DNA of 64,000 bases from Dallia pectoralis (taxonomy: Eukaryota > Chordata > Actinopteri > Esociformes > Umbridae). This document shows positions 22,767 to 33,131 of the stretch, piece by piece. Position 1 is the first letter of the stretch, and each line of letters opens with the position of its first letter. The position numbers and the translations under genes were made by a program. Below the pieces are notes generated by a model. That model did no database searches. It was given only the letters and a program-made list of their open reading frames with translations, and was not told the DNA's origin. The DNA is taken from assembly GCA_029465975.1 (NCBI GenBank), contig CM055745.1, positions 17,090,460-17,154,459 on the forward strand. Direction: 5' to 3'.

Positions 22767-23345
22767 CTGCCCTGTTTGCAGGTGTCAACCTCTAGACCTG
22801 CCTGTGGATATTACATGTTAGACCTGCCCTGTTTGCTGGTGTCAACCTCTAGACCTGCCTGTGGATATTACATGTTAGACCTGCCCTGTTTGCAGGTGTC
22901 AACCTCTAGACCTGCCTGTGGATATTACATGTTAGACCTGCCCTGTTTGCAGGTGTCAGACCTGCCTGTGGATATTACATGTTAGACCTGCCCTGTTTGC
23001 AGGTGATACCTGCCTGTGGATATTACATGTTAGACCTGCCCTGTTTGCTGGTGTCAACCTCTAGACCTGCCTGTGGATATTACATGTTAGACCTGCCCTG
23101 TTTGCAGGTGTCAACCTCTAGACCTGCCTGTGGATATTACATGTTCGACCTGCCCTGTTTGTATGTGTCAACCTCTAGACCTGCCTGTGGATATTACATG
23201 TTAGACCTGCCCTGTTTGCAGGTGTCAACCTCTAGACCTGCCTGTGGATATTACATGTTAGACCTGCCCTGTTTGCAGGTGTCAACCTCTAGACCTGCCT
23301 GTGGATATTACATGTTAGACCTGCCCTGTTTGCAGGTGTCAACCT
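22767..23345. repeat. 57-bp minisatellite, about 10 copies
   Basis: The unit is ACCTGCCTGTGGATATTACA, TGTTAGACCTGCCCTGTTTG, CAGGTGTCAACCTCTAG. Two units (about 22960 and 23005) are shortened. Frames across it are artefacts, since 57 is a multiple of three. Confidence 0.95.
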
Positions 23346-23404
23346 CTTCATGGTGAGGAGACTGATCCTGAGGAAAAGAGCATCATCTTCATCACCCTGA
23401 TCAG

Positions 23405-23752
23405 GCTGAGGAGGTGGTGTTTGAGGAGGTGGTGTTTGAGGAGGTGGTGTTTGAGGAGGTGGTGTTTGAGGAGGTGGTGTTTGAGCAGGTGGTGTTTGAG
23501 GAGGTGGTGTTTGAGGAGGTGGTGTTTGAGGAGGTGGTGTTTGAGGAGGTGGTGTTTGAGGAGGTGGTGTTTGAGGAGGTGGTGTTTGAGCAGGTGGTGT
23601 TTGAGGAGGTGGTGTTTGAGGAGGTGGTGTTTGAGGAGGTGGTGTTTGAGGAGGTGGTGTTTGATGAGGTGGTGTTTGATGAGGTGGTGTTTGATGAGGT
23701 GGTGTTTGAGGAGGTGGTGTTTGAGGAGGTGGTGTTTGAGGAGGTGGTGTTC
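23405..23752. repeat. 15-bp minisatellite, about 23 copies
   Basis: The unit is GGAGGTGGTGTTTGA, with GAGCAGG and GATGAGG variants. It gives VFEEV, LRRWC and TPPPQ frames on both strands, none of which is a gene. The purine-rich + strand is strongly strand-asymmetric. Confidence 0.95.
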
Positions 23753-23832
23753 GCTTTTCCAACATCAGAAGGATCCTCTGCTCAAACTCCGAAATTTGAG
23801 GTTCTTTTCGGAACCTCTTCCTGCCTCTCTAG

Positions 23833-24051
23833 ATGGCCGAGGGGTCTGGCTGGCTGGCTGGAAATGTGAAAGCATTTATGAAATTTGTGCCTTCTAGGCA
23901 GAGAAAAAGATTAAAATGTGTTTTTGGCGTTGTACCGGGATGTACATCCAACACAAGGAAAGGACATGTAGTTAGTTTCCATCGTTTTCCCGTTGAACAT
24001 TTAGAGCGATGCAAACAGTGGCTGCGGACTATCAACCACCCCAAGTTCTGA
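23833..24051 (+). pseudogene. THAP zinc-finger fragment
   Basis: The frame contains CVFGVVPGCTSNTRKGHVVS, then FHRFP...C-K-Q-W-L-R. This is the C-x7-C, S-F-H-x-F-P and C-x2-W core of the THAP domain. It stops at 24049 (TGA) before the second half of the finger. No exon downstream completes it. The start is not certain. It is head-to-head with the P2X7-like gene on minus. THAP and P2X7-like modules are both common in fish mobile-element proteins, so they may share an origin. Confidence 0.65.
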
Positions 24052-24181
24052 GAATATTTGTAATTAATAAAAGTATATACACATTTCTTCATATTTCCCT
24101 GTACTCTTTTGTAAATCAAAGTAATACATTATAAACTTTGAACTTTTATTGTTTTTAAACATAATATAAACAATTGCACAC

Positions 24182-24923
24182 TCATAGCTCTTCCAGAGCT
24201 TCAGCAGTTTCTTGATAGCCACAGTATTGTCCGTCACTAGCTGGAAATCTCTGTCTGATGTCCTGAACAACACAGGCAGGCAAAACAAGACGATATAGCC
24301 TTTCCCCAGTCTCTCTCCTTGCAGGACCCATTCCACGAAATGACGGTAGGCTGTTAGGCGATATTGTCTGAAAACAATAAGCACAACGTTAGCAACGCAA
24401 GCTATTTGCACCTACAATAGGATATAACCGATAGCTCAGCTAACTGACGTGAACAACAAATAAATACTCACTTATACTGAGGCGTCCGTTTGTCCCTGCG
24501 GGCTTTGGCTGGCGTTTCCCATTGAGCTTCGGAATCCTGAAATAAGTTTCAAAAACTTGTGTGGATCAAAGCTGGGGTGCTCTATTACGCATGCTGGCGG
24601 TCCCGTTTCTAATGCAGATTCAGTTATTTCTTCAAGAAGAAAATGGCATCGCTGAAATTCGCAACAGCAGCGGGACTCTGTGTCCATAGGCGCACAGCGA
24701 GAGCACTGGCACCACCAATCCGCCCCAGCTCGACTCTGTACGGGCTCTTCCTCATGACCGCCAGGCAAGCTTCGCTCCTCTGCAGTAGCAGCCTCTTGTT
24801 CCTCCGTCAACCGCAACTGTGTTTCGCTGTATTGCGGCTCGTACAGGCAGCCACGAACATCGGATTCGCGCAACAGATCTTCAAAATCCCTTCCATTTCG
24901 TTTTCAAAATTACTTGCTGCCAT
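24182..24923 (-). pseudogene. P2X7 receptor C-terminal-like (cysteine-rich) domain gene
   Basis: Exon 1 (24923-24472) begins MAASNFENEM and, after a one-base shift, reads RESDVRGCLYEPQYSE, an acidic linker, then WWCQCSRCAPMDTESRCCCE and PPACVIEHPSFD. Exon 2 (24367-24182, acceptor TTTTCAG) reads QYRLTAYRHFVEWVLQGERL and, after another shift, LVLPACVVQDIRQRFPASDG ending at a TGA. The W-C-x-C-x2-C-x2-M-x-T-E...CC-x-E, C-I-x-H-P-F and P-A-C-V-V-x2-I-R-x2-F-P blocks are those of the intracellular ballast domain of P2X7 receptors. That domain in fish also occurs as a stand-alone repetitive gene. There are no transmembrane segments, so this is not an ion channel. The frameshifts suggest decay, though sequencing or assembly error is possible. 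Confidence 0.7.
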
Positions 24924-25092
24924 TGTGTTTAGTCTAAAACTTGAATTTCTCCACTACCTGGTCCTTAGCTACCAAAACAAGATGGCTGACGGACTGTTTT
25001 GAAAATCTGTGACGAGGCCCCACCCCATATGGGCGGGTTGATAAAAATGCGGAAGTAGCATCTACTTCTGTCTGTAGTTTATAGCCTCTTTT

Positions 25093-25147
25093 AAAAAATC
25101 CTCCAATGACGTAAAAATCGTAATTTTACGTCATTGGAGGATTTTTT
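25093..25147. repeat. Perfect 24-bp inverted repeat with 7-bp loop
   Basis: The arms at 25093-25116 and 25124-25147 are exact reverse complements (core TCCTCCAATGACGTAAAA). They can extrude as a cruciform or form a hairpin RNA. Each arm contains TGACGTAA, which resembles a CRE/ATF half-palindrome. The hairpin sits 170 bp upstream of the P2X7-like gene. Confidence 0.92.
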
Positions 25148-25509
25148 CCTGACCTAAAATCAAGATATGCCTCTTATCAGATGGAGTTGAGGGGTGGGAG
25201 GAGGGTCATTGGAAAATACTACCATTTGTCTACTGATACAAAGCTAAATGCAAAATCGGTGGAGTGGCTCTTTAAGTTTTATTTTCACATTTACATGTAA
25301 AGAGAGGACCGCGTCACCCATTAGGGAAACAATCAAAATGTGCCAAACCCACCCCTCATTCTGTGTTAGTTTATCAAATTGTGTAGTCAAGCTGAGAATA
25401 ACATGTTTTTAGTCTCATCACTTTTTCATAGTGCATACAAGCATACCATATTGGCCATGAATACGCTGTAGCATGCCCTTGTTCCTGACAGTGGCTGCAG
25501 CATACAGTT

Positions 25510-25678
25510 GCTACTCTAACTAGACAGTTGCTACTCGAACTAGACAGTTGCTACTCGAACTAGACTGTTACAACTCGAACTAGGCTGTTACAACTCGAAC
25601 TAGGCTGTTACAACTCGAACTAGGCTGTTACAACTCGAACTAGGCTGTTACAACTCGAACTAGGCTGTTACAACTCTA
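25510..25678. repeat. 20-bp tandem repeat, about 8-9 copies
   Basis: The unit is CTAGGCTGTTACAACTCGAA; the first units read CAGTTGCTACT. Confidence 0.93.
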
Positions 25679-25859
25679 GTTGTTTCTCAATGTCACGAAT
25701 GCTTCCTTGGTAGGACTGTTCCTTCCAAGTAATTTCCTTCAGAGGCTAGGCGAGACTCCTCTCTAGGATTCGAAGAACACGTAAATGGAACAGGCTAGCA
25801 AGTGCACGTCATTGCGTCATTACGCTTTTTATTTTTTTTCGCGCTGTGGAGGTGGAAAA

Positions 25860-27965
25860 ATGGAACTGCTACTGGTTTGCCTTATGTACAGTATTTTTGT
25901 TGAGATTGAGATGGTGAGGCAGCATCAGCGTCAGGGTCGCAGGAGGAGGAGGCTGTTAATGTGTCGCCACCTCTGCCGTCAAAGACGTGGGATGGTAAGT
26001 TAAGTTAATGCTCCTATCATTAATTAAAAAATAAAACGGATGGGTCTTAAATCAGCCTGTATTTGCTGTAATAACCGCCCGCTATACATTATCCCGCTTA
26101 TTACATGGCTACCTACCAAATAAATAAATAATTTTACACACAAAAAAATATTTAAAAACGATTATATTGCCTGAGTGAACTGAACTGCGTCCATAGTTTT
26201 TCATGGCAACGCTGTGTTATACTTAGCAGCGGTCTGCTATCAAGAAATAACAGACCGGACCGGAATGCAAACAAGCCATGTAATAATATTTGATATTTAA
26301 ATATATTTATAATTTAAGAGCTATTTGTTAAAGACTTGTCCTCTCACAAACAAGTTTTTATTTATTTCCCGTCTAGATGAGGTGTTAAGCTTATGACTGG
26401 CAACAATCTAGCTGTTAAAACACATGCGATGGTAAAATATGTGATCAACAAAAAAAGTCTAGGCTATGTGAAGTAAAAATTACAAGGTTAATCACCAGTA
26501 AAAAGGAACAGCTTTAAATAAAGGTGGGAAAAGAGGGAACCCCCTCTGCAAATCAGTTGAGACGATAAGTTTAATAGTTTAACAAACATTAAATGGCAAA
26601 ATTGAAATTATACTTAAACCTTCCTCTCTTCTTTTTGTACAGGCTCGACACTACTGTGTCATCAATGCCACAGTGCCAGTACTGCAGCGGTACTATGGAG
26701 GGGAGGACACTCAGAGAGGCCATGCAGCAGCTGATGGTGGCCCTGAAGACTGACAGGCAGCATGGATGGGGCCCGACCCTGGAGACACTCGTGTTCCTGT
26801 TCTGGCTGGCAACCGGTTCAGCCTACAGAGTTGTCTCCAGGGTTTTTAGCATGCCTCTTCCGACAGTCTTCAGGGTGGTCCACAGAATGGTGGATGAGGT
26901 GGTGGCTGTGCTCCCCCATTTTGTGCATTTACCCCGCACACAGGAGGAGCTCCAAGTGGTTGGTGGTGGGTTTGCTCGCTTGGCTAATCACCAAGCATTT
27001 GGCAGCAGGGGCAGTAGATGGCTGCCATATAAGGATAAAATGTCCCGGTGGCCCTGATGGTCACGATTACCATAACCGGAAGTGTGCATGATGCACGCAC
27101 CCTTAAGAACAGCCCCATCTACACTAGGGGGAATTACCCTCCGCCTGGGTATTTTCTCCTAACTGACGGTGGCTACCCATGTCTACAGGAACCCCTGGCC
27201 CTTATCACACCATATAAGAGGCCAGTGAGAGGCATGGAAGAGCAGAGGTTTAACTATCATCATTCCAGAGGTCGCACAATCATTGAGCGTGCATTTGGAA
27301 TGATGAAAAACCGCTTCAAGTGCATCTTTTTAGAAGCACTTGAAGTACATACACTGTTTGTCCCTAAGGTAATACATAATTGCAATACTTCTTCAGTGAA
27401 TTTCTTAATCAAATCATAGTATCCTACTCAAAATAACAGTTAATTGTTAACAACTGCTAAAGTCACTATGTTCTGTGTTCATGTTTTTTCCCCCATATCT
27501 CCTTGTGGACAGGTGGTGACAGCATGTGTAATTTTACACAACATTTCTGTTGGTGTCGGGGATGTGCTGGAAGAGGTTGTGGAGCAGGACAACAACCAGC
27601 CACCTGTGGAGCTTGATGGTGGGGAGAGCTGGAGTGGAGCTGCTTGGCGGGCTACACTGACCAACGTGGTGTCTGCACTCCACGAGGCACCTCTTGATCG
27701 TGACTATTTTTGCCAGGTGAATAATTAAGTCTGGACTATGACCTGCTGCGCACATCCAAGTACAAAAAGATAAACGAAATATACTTTAATTACCAGTGGA
27801 TTATGGTCTTAACTGACCATAAAAGTACATGAAGTATATTTGACTTACCATCTTGATACAATATTACATATACTGCAACTGTTGTAGAATCAATTAGTAT
27901 CTTACATGACACATTGAATTACCACTGGACTAACCTAAACTTTCTTCTTCTGTCTGCAGCCTTGA
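25860..27965 (+). pseudogene. Second PIF/Harbinger transposase, internally deleted
   Basis: Exon 1 is 25860-25994 (MELLLVCLMYSIFVEIEM, an RQGRRRRRLL basic run; donor GTAAGT). Exon 2 is 26643-27368, exon 3 begins at 27513, and a last two-codon exon ends in TGA at 27963. Exon 2 changes frame near 26700, then reads REAMQQLMVALKTDRQHGWG, TLETLVFLFWLATGSAYRVV and AVDGCHIRIKCP (first Asp). It then lacks about 25-30 residues and resumes in another frame at GSVHDARTLKNSPIY (second Asp), GYPCLQEPLALITPYKRP and TIIERAFGMMKNRF (third residue, Glu). Exon 3 has VVTACVILHNIS. All three catalytic residues survive, but the deletion and frameshifts kill it. It is a different lineage from the copy at 16.6 kb. 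Confidence 0.85.
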
Positions 27966-28004
27966 AGCAACAACGGCGCTGTAGGGAGGGTGGCTGATGA
28001 CCAC

Positions 28005-28435
28005 TTGTTGTATGTAGTTGTAAATGATTAAGTTGTTGTATATAGTTGTAAATGATTAAGTTGTTGTATATAGTTGTAAATGATTAAGTTGTTGTATATA
28101 GTTGTAAATTATTAAGTTGTTGTATATAGTTGTAAATGATTAAGTTGTTGTATATAGTTGTAAATGATTAAGTTGTTGTATATAGTTGTAAATGATTAAG
28201 TTGTTGTATATAGTTGTAAATGATTAAGTTGTTGTATATAGTTGTAAATGACTAAGTTGTTGTATATAGTTGTAAATGACTAAGTTGTTGTATATAGTTG
28301 TAAATGACTAAGTTGTTGTATATAGTTGTAAATGATTAAGTTGTTGTATATAGTTGTAAATGATTAAGTTGTTGTAAATGATTAAGTTGTTGTATATAGT
28401 TGTAAATGATTAAGTTGTTGTATATAGTTGTAGAT
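28005..28435. repeat. 28-bp minisatellite, about 15 copies
   Basis: The unit is TTGTTGTATATAGTTGTAAA followed by TGATTAAG, with TGACTAAG variants and one shortened copy near 28370. It starts right after the Harbinger transposase stop. Confidence 0.95.
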
Positions 28436-28705
28436 TTGAAAATGTTGTTTAAATGAATTTGCTGCTTCATGTATATAATTGCCAATATAGAAATGTTTAA
28501 ATAAAAAAAAATATGTAAAAAAGATTAAATTAATGCTTTTTGTAGAGCTTACCTAGTGGTATCCTAAATGAGAATACCTAATCACAAAACGTAAATAAGG
28601 GTGAAGATATTGTTCAATTTCAAATTGTTACAAAGTCTTTTTCTTCTATTCCAGTTTAAAGAACAAGGTTTTTTTAAAATGGATATACAGTTTATATTAA
28701 ATAAT

Positions 28706-29099
28706 TAAGGCAGACAACCTCTCCAAAAGCAAAAAAAAACGGTTCGTCCTCTCTGGCCTCGGCTTCCCTCCTCTCATCTGCCTTCCTCTGGTACTTTATA
28801 TCCTCTCGGATAAGCTGTAGGAATGGATCCTCTCTCTGCCTTCTCCTTTTCTCTCATCTGTGCCCTACTCTCTCTCTACTGCTGTCTCTCACTTCGTCCT
28901 CGTCCTCGTCTCTCCCTTCAGCTATTTCTTGTGCAGTGCTTGGCCCTGGTTTTTCCTCTTGGATCGAGGCAATAAGGCAAGGGGGCGAGACTGCTGCAGA
29001 CTGCCCTAATGCCTCGTCCATGAGGGCAAACCAGGGCCAATTAGCTGCTGTCGCCTTGCCATCCTCTGTCCCTTGACCTGTGGCAGGACACTTACATTC
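28706..29099 (-). pseudogene. Harbinger-associated Myb-like protein, C-terminal exon
   Basis: After acceptor TGTTTAG at 29100 the minus strand reads ECKCPATGQGTEDGK, NWPWFALMDEALGQSAAVSP, PCLIASIQEE, an acidic run, a TGA, then REDPFLQLIREDIKYQREAD and a charged helix. This NWPWF...MDEAL plus C-terminal Glu/Arg helix is typical of the second (Myb/trihelix-like) protein of Harbinger elements. It is convergent to the transposase at 25860-27965. The DNA-binding exon is missing; the 44-bp array starts where it should be. One in-frame stop marks it as dead. Confidence 0.65.
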
Positions 29100-29179
29100 C
29101 TAAACAGCAGAGACAATTCATATAAGAGACATGCCACTTCCTCAATCCTAAATACAAATAAGGAAAACCTGTAACGGCA

Positions 29180-30392
29180 AAGATGGTGGTTGTGTGCATA
29201 TGTCCTGGTCCCTTCCCTCTCACTAGATGGTGGTTGTGTGCATATGTCCCGGTCCCTTCCCTCCCACTAGATGGTGGTTGTGTGCATATGTCCCGGTCCC
29301 TTCCCTCCCACTAGATGGTGGTTGTGTGCATATGTCCCGGTCCCTTCCCTCCCACTAGATGGTGGTTGTGTGCATATGTCCTGGTCCCTCCCACTAGATG
29401 GTGGTTGTGTGCATATGTCNNNNNNNNNNNNNNNNNNNNNNNNNNNNNNNNNNNNNNNNNNNNNNNNNNNNNNNNNNNNNNNNNNNNNNNNNNNNNNNNN
29501 NNNNNNNNNNNNNNNNNNNNNNNNNNNNNNNNNNNNNNNNNNNNNNNNNNNNNNNNNNNNNNNNNNNNNNNNNNNNNNNNNNNNNNNNNNNNNNNNNNNN
29601 NNNNNNNNNNNNNNNNNNNNNNNNNNNNNNNNNNNNNNNNNNNNNNNNNNNNNNNNNNNNNNNNNNNNNNNNNNNNNNNNNNNNNNNNNNNNNNNNNNNN
29701 NNNNNNNNNNNNNNNNNNNNNNNNNNNNNNNNNNNNNNNNNNNNNNNNNNNNNNNNNNNNNNNNNNNNNNNNNNNNNNNNNNNNNNNNNNNNNNNNNNNN
29801 NNNNNNNNNNNNNNNNNNNNNNNNNNNNNNNNNNNNNNNNNNNNNNNNNNNNNNNNNNNNNNNNNNNNNNNNNNNNNNNNNNNNNNNNNNNNNNNNNNNN
29901 NNNNNNNNNNNNNNNNNNNTATGTCCTGGTCCCTTCCCTCCCACTAGATGGTGGTTGTGTGCATATGTCCTGGTCCCTTCCCTCTCACTAGATGGTGGTT
30001 GTGTGCATATGTCCTGGTCCCTTCCCTCCCACTAGATGGTGGTTGTGTGCATATGTCCTGGTCCCTTCCCTCCTACTAGATGGTGGTTGTGTGCATATGT
30101 CCTGGTCCCTTCCCTCCTACTAGATGGTGGTTGTGTGCATATGTCCCGGTCCCTTCCCTCCCACTAGATGGTGGTTGTGTGCATATGTCCTGGTCCCTTC
30201 CCTCTCACTAGATGGTGGTTGTGTGCATATGTCCCGGTCCCTTCCCTCCTGCTAGATGGTGGTTGTGTGCATATGTCCCGGTCCCTTCCCTCCTGCTAGA
30301 TGGTGGTTGTGTGCATATGTCCCGGTCCCTTCCCTCCTACTAGATGGTGGTTGTGTGCATATGTCCCGGTCCCTTCCCTCCCACTAGATGGA
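29180..30392. repeat. 44-bp minisatellite with assembly gap
   Basis: The unit is ATGGTGGTTGTGTGCATATG then TCCCGGTCCCTTCCCTCCCA and CTAG. Variants are TCCTGG, CTCACTAG and CTGCTAG. The array is interrupted by N from 29420 to 29919, so true copy number is unknown. Long frames across it are artefacts. Confidence 0.96.
29420..29919. other. Assembly gap (500 N)
   Basis: Exactly 500 N, a placeholder length, inside the 44-bp array. Confidence 0.99.
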
Positions 30393-30408
30393 TGGATTAT
30401 CTCGGCAA

Positions 30409-30919
30409 ATGAGGTTTACTAACAAAGTTCGGGAGGAGGACTTTCAGCTAATTAATTACAGGTGGAAGCACTCAGCAATTAACAGCTAGAGGGTACATAT
30501 AGACTCAGCAGTCTTACCTCGCTCCGCTGACAGCTCGCAGCATCCCCCCACCGCCCCTTCTCTGCTCAAACTCTAGTCCTAACCACTTACATGATCTCAT
30601 TGCTCTGGAAGAGCAGCTCTGACATCATGTCAGGGTTCTCCCAGTTCAGCCAAAGGGGCCTCTTACTCATTGTGCGCTGATAAGCTACGTCTGCCTGGAA
30701 ACCAAATACTATATATCTGCGTGTGCTTAGAAAGGGTTTTTGTCGTTTGGTTTTGATTGGAATTTGAACACTTTTTCCCCTTCATATTCTCAGGCAATTG
30801 TTAGGTCTTCGAAACCAAACAGTACTTGTTGCAGAATAATTTAAATGGAGTTCGGAGAAAAATACCAAATACGCATTAAACCTATCCCTCAATTGGCATG
30901 TAAGTGCGAACTCGTGAAA
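30409..30919 (+). mobile_element. DIRS-like derivative (copy B) with captured genomic segment
   Basis: The 5' end (ATGAGGTTTACTAACAAAG to GCTGACAGCTCGCAGCAT) and the 3' end (CAAATACGCATTAAACCTAT to GAACTCGTGAA) match the full element at 53192. Between the shared GCAGCATCCCCCCACC joint (also in copy A) and the 3' end lie about 300 bp not found in copies A, C or D. These contain the PIK3CA-like exon with its intronic flanks. Alternatively, two separate element fragments flank a piece of host DNA. Confidence 0.65.
30591..30694 (-). pseudogene. pik3ca: Single exon of a PIK3CA-like PI3-kinase catalytic subunit
   Basis: The minus strand has acceptor TTTCCAG, then 104 nt of open frame, then donor GTAAGT. 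The translation contains KRPLWLNWENPDMMSELLFQ followed by SNEI. From memory this differs at only a couple of positions from the start of the kinase N-lobe of p110-alpha (PIK3CA), just before the ATP-binding FKNGDDLRQ segment. The reading frame splits an Ile codon at the donor, which is where the next exon (I-F-K-N-G) would join. No other PI3K exon is visible anywhere in the window. It therefore looks like an isolated genomic fragment with intron flanks, not a retrocopy. The first about 8 residues (ADVAYQRT) fit less well. Confidence 0.75.
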
Positions 30920-31449
30920 GGAGAAGTGGTCACTAACACAAATTTAGACAGATTTGTGAACAATGTTTGAGAGACATAGACCTTTTGTGTACATAGAAAT
31001 ATATCTTTGAGTTTCAGCTCATGAAAAATGGGGGCAAAAATAAAGGTTTTGTGTTCATAATTTTGTTTAGTGTACATGGACACACACACACACCGGTAGG
31101 CGCCAGCAAAACTATATATTTACAGAACTATAGGGGAAGTCAGCTTGTAACTGGTGAGTAGAACTAGAGATGAGCTCCACATTCTAAGATGACGTCATCA
31201 CTTAACTCTCATTGGCCATAAGCCAGACGGAATCTCCTAATAGGGGAGGTCATACTCATACCTGTATATGAAGCCAGATGCTACCCGGAGATGGGGCCAA
31301 TTTGTGAGACAGCTAACTGGAAAACACCCGGCTGTGGAATGGGGAGCCACTGGAGCCCTATTCTCTGAGAAGTGTACGCTTGGTCAATACCCTGTAAGGG
31401 TACGGTACCTTATTTGAATTGAAAGATGCCCAGTCCATTTATAATGTGT
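30920..31449. other. Unassigned; short CA run and possible promoter-like sequence
   Basis: There is a (CA)n at 31081-31092. About 31180-31390 contains GATGACGTCATC (a palindromic CRE-like site at about 31190) and CTGTATATGAAGCC, possibly part of an LTR. I could not find paired ends. Confidence 0.3.
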
Positions 31450-32872
31450 TAAGTTTGCAAGAAGGTGGCTTCAAATATGTTTTTTTTGCACAGAAATCTC
31501 ATTAGACTAAAGACAGTTTCAGTTTTTCCCCCCTCATAGATGGATCTGTATTCAGAACAGAGAGAAAAGTATGAACTTCTCTTCCTCTTCTTTGGTGGAT
31601 CAGCTAGCCCTCTCCAGTTTTCAACAGCAAGCCTCATCTCACCAGAACAGGAAGCATCCATTTATTTTTATTCTTCCATCTACACTGCAGATGCAGTGGG
31701 TAATGGATTGGGTCCTGGGTCCATCAACATTTGCATTTTCTGGAACCTTTTGTTTTGCAGAACATATGCGCATGTTGCCTTCAATGAAGGAAAAATGTCG
31801 AGCAATGGAAGTCTGATAATATTGTAAACAATCTCTGGCAGGAAAAGCATGTTATCTCGATCACCGTTGGACACGGCAAGTGATCTGCTCTCATCACATA
31901 TCACACATGTCTGTCACCCAGTGCCGTAAGTCAGTGTGTATTTCTTCACATGGATCCACACCTTCCATGTCCTGACTATCTTCATCTGGAACGATGACAC
32001 AATCTTCTGCAATTTGGATTTTCAGGTAGTTCTTGCAACATTCTGATATGAGGGGAGCCCCTGAGCTGTCATTGCCCTCTGCTTCGCTGAGAGCCACAAT
32101 GGCAAGACTGCGTAGTAGCACTCTTGCATTGTTCAGAGATTGTGACTTGAGCAGCTGTGCCATTGACCTCACAAAGAAATCTTTAATTCGATGTGGTTTT
32201 CTTTTCAAGCAGTCCTACTGGCAGATCATCTTGATGCAGTGTGCAACATCAACCCGGACAAACATGTTGGCTGTTGGCCTTATATACTAACACACACACT
32301 AAAGAAAGACATGAAACGTGGTCTCCCACCCCTATCTCCCCTTCCTGAGAGGGCCATATAGTATGACCCCCTTTAACCTAAGAGAGGTCAAGCAATAGTC
32401 ATTCAGATTACAATCTTACAGAACACCACTCAATCAGTAGTTACAAACCCTCACATGATTGAAAGATAACACTTAGTCCAAAATCAACAGTCTGCATCTC
32501 CATCGTGCTTTTATGACCGTCCCTTCAGTAAACAATGGAGAAGCGAAAGATTACATACTTTCTCCCAACAACCCACGCACAGTTCTTTGGCTATCTGCAC
32601 ACGCATGTTTCCAGATATGACACGCTTGGAACATCCAGGGTGTCATCAATGTCTTTATTTAAACATTTTAGCACCATTGTGCTGTTTATTTCAGGCTCTC
32701 TGTCACATTTGATGTAAAGGTTCCCATGACACTCCATACACTTGCTTCTGATTTCAAGGTATTTTAAAGTATGTTTTGCCAACTTCACACAGGTCGTAAA
32801 ACTTAGGTTTATTAACTCTATTTGCAGGTGGAATATCATATTTTGTTTCGACCAGATGCTGTTTGTGAGCAA
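31450..32872 (-). pseudogene. Decayed repetitive TE-type gene of unknown superfamily
   Basis: The minus strand gives ordered blocks: KYLEIRSKCMECHGNLYIKC (N-terminal cysteine pairs), then after a gap NMFVRVDVAHCIKMICQ, an in-frame TAG, KRKPHRIKDFFVRSMAQLLK, then NARVLLRSLAIVALSE, LFLPEIVYNIIRLPLLDIF, PLPTASAV and ENWRGLADPPKKRKRS. I recall the F-V-R-V-D-V-A-H, T-A-S-x-S and E-N-W-x-G...P-P-K-K-R blocks as a dispersed protein family in fish and cnidarian genomes, probably transposon-encoded. I cannot name its superfamily. There are several frame changes and at least one stop. A second partial copy is at 11540-11655. Confidence 0.55.
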
Positions 32873-33131
32873 ATGTTACTCATGACAGGCATCACAAATT
32901 CCACAGTTTTTATATGGACACAGATGGACTTATCTTCAATGGAGTTTAAGTAGTGTTTAATGTCACTAGCTAGTCAACTTCATTAGAATTTGCAGTAACT
33001 GAATGAAAATAAAAATGTGCATACAAAGTGTATTATTAACAAACATTCGAAACAGCTATGATAACTTACAAAATACACTCACCTACACAGAAAGTAATGT
33101 AGAAACAATGGCAAACAAAGTGACTAACTAC

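Noticed and set aside
23289..23897. TPPPQ-rich, VFEEV-rich and LRRWC-rich frames
   Set aside because: 15-bp array open in several frames; low-complexity artefact, not a collagen-like or proline-rich gene.
24182..24923. P2X7 ion channel gene
   Set aside because: Only the cytoplasmic cysteine-rich domain is present; no transmembrane or ATP-binding ectodomain sequence is visible.
29267..30035. Long frames through the N gap
   Set aside because: They consist mostly of unknown residues and a 44-bp array.
30591..30694. Exon of the Harbinger Myb gene
   Set aside because: First considered because of position and strand, but KRPLWLNWENPD...SELLFQ is a PI3-kinase p110 sequence, not Myb/SANT.
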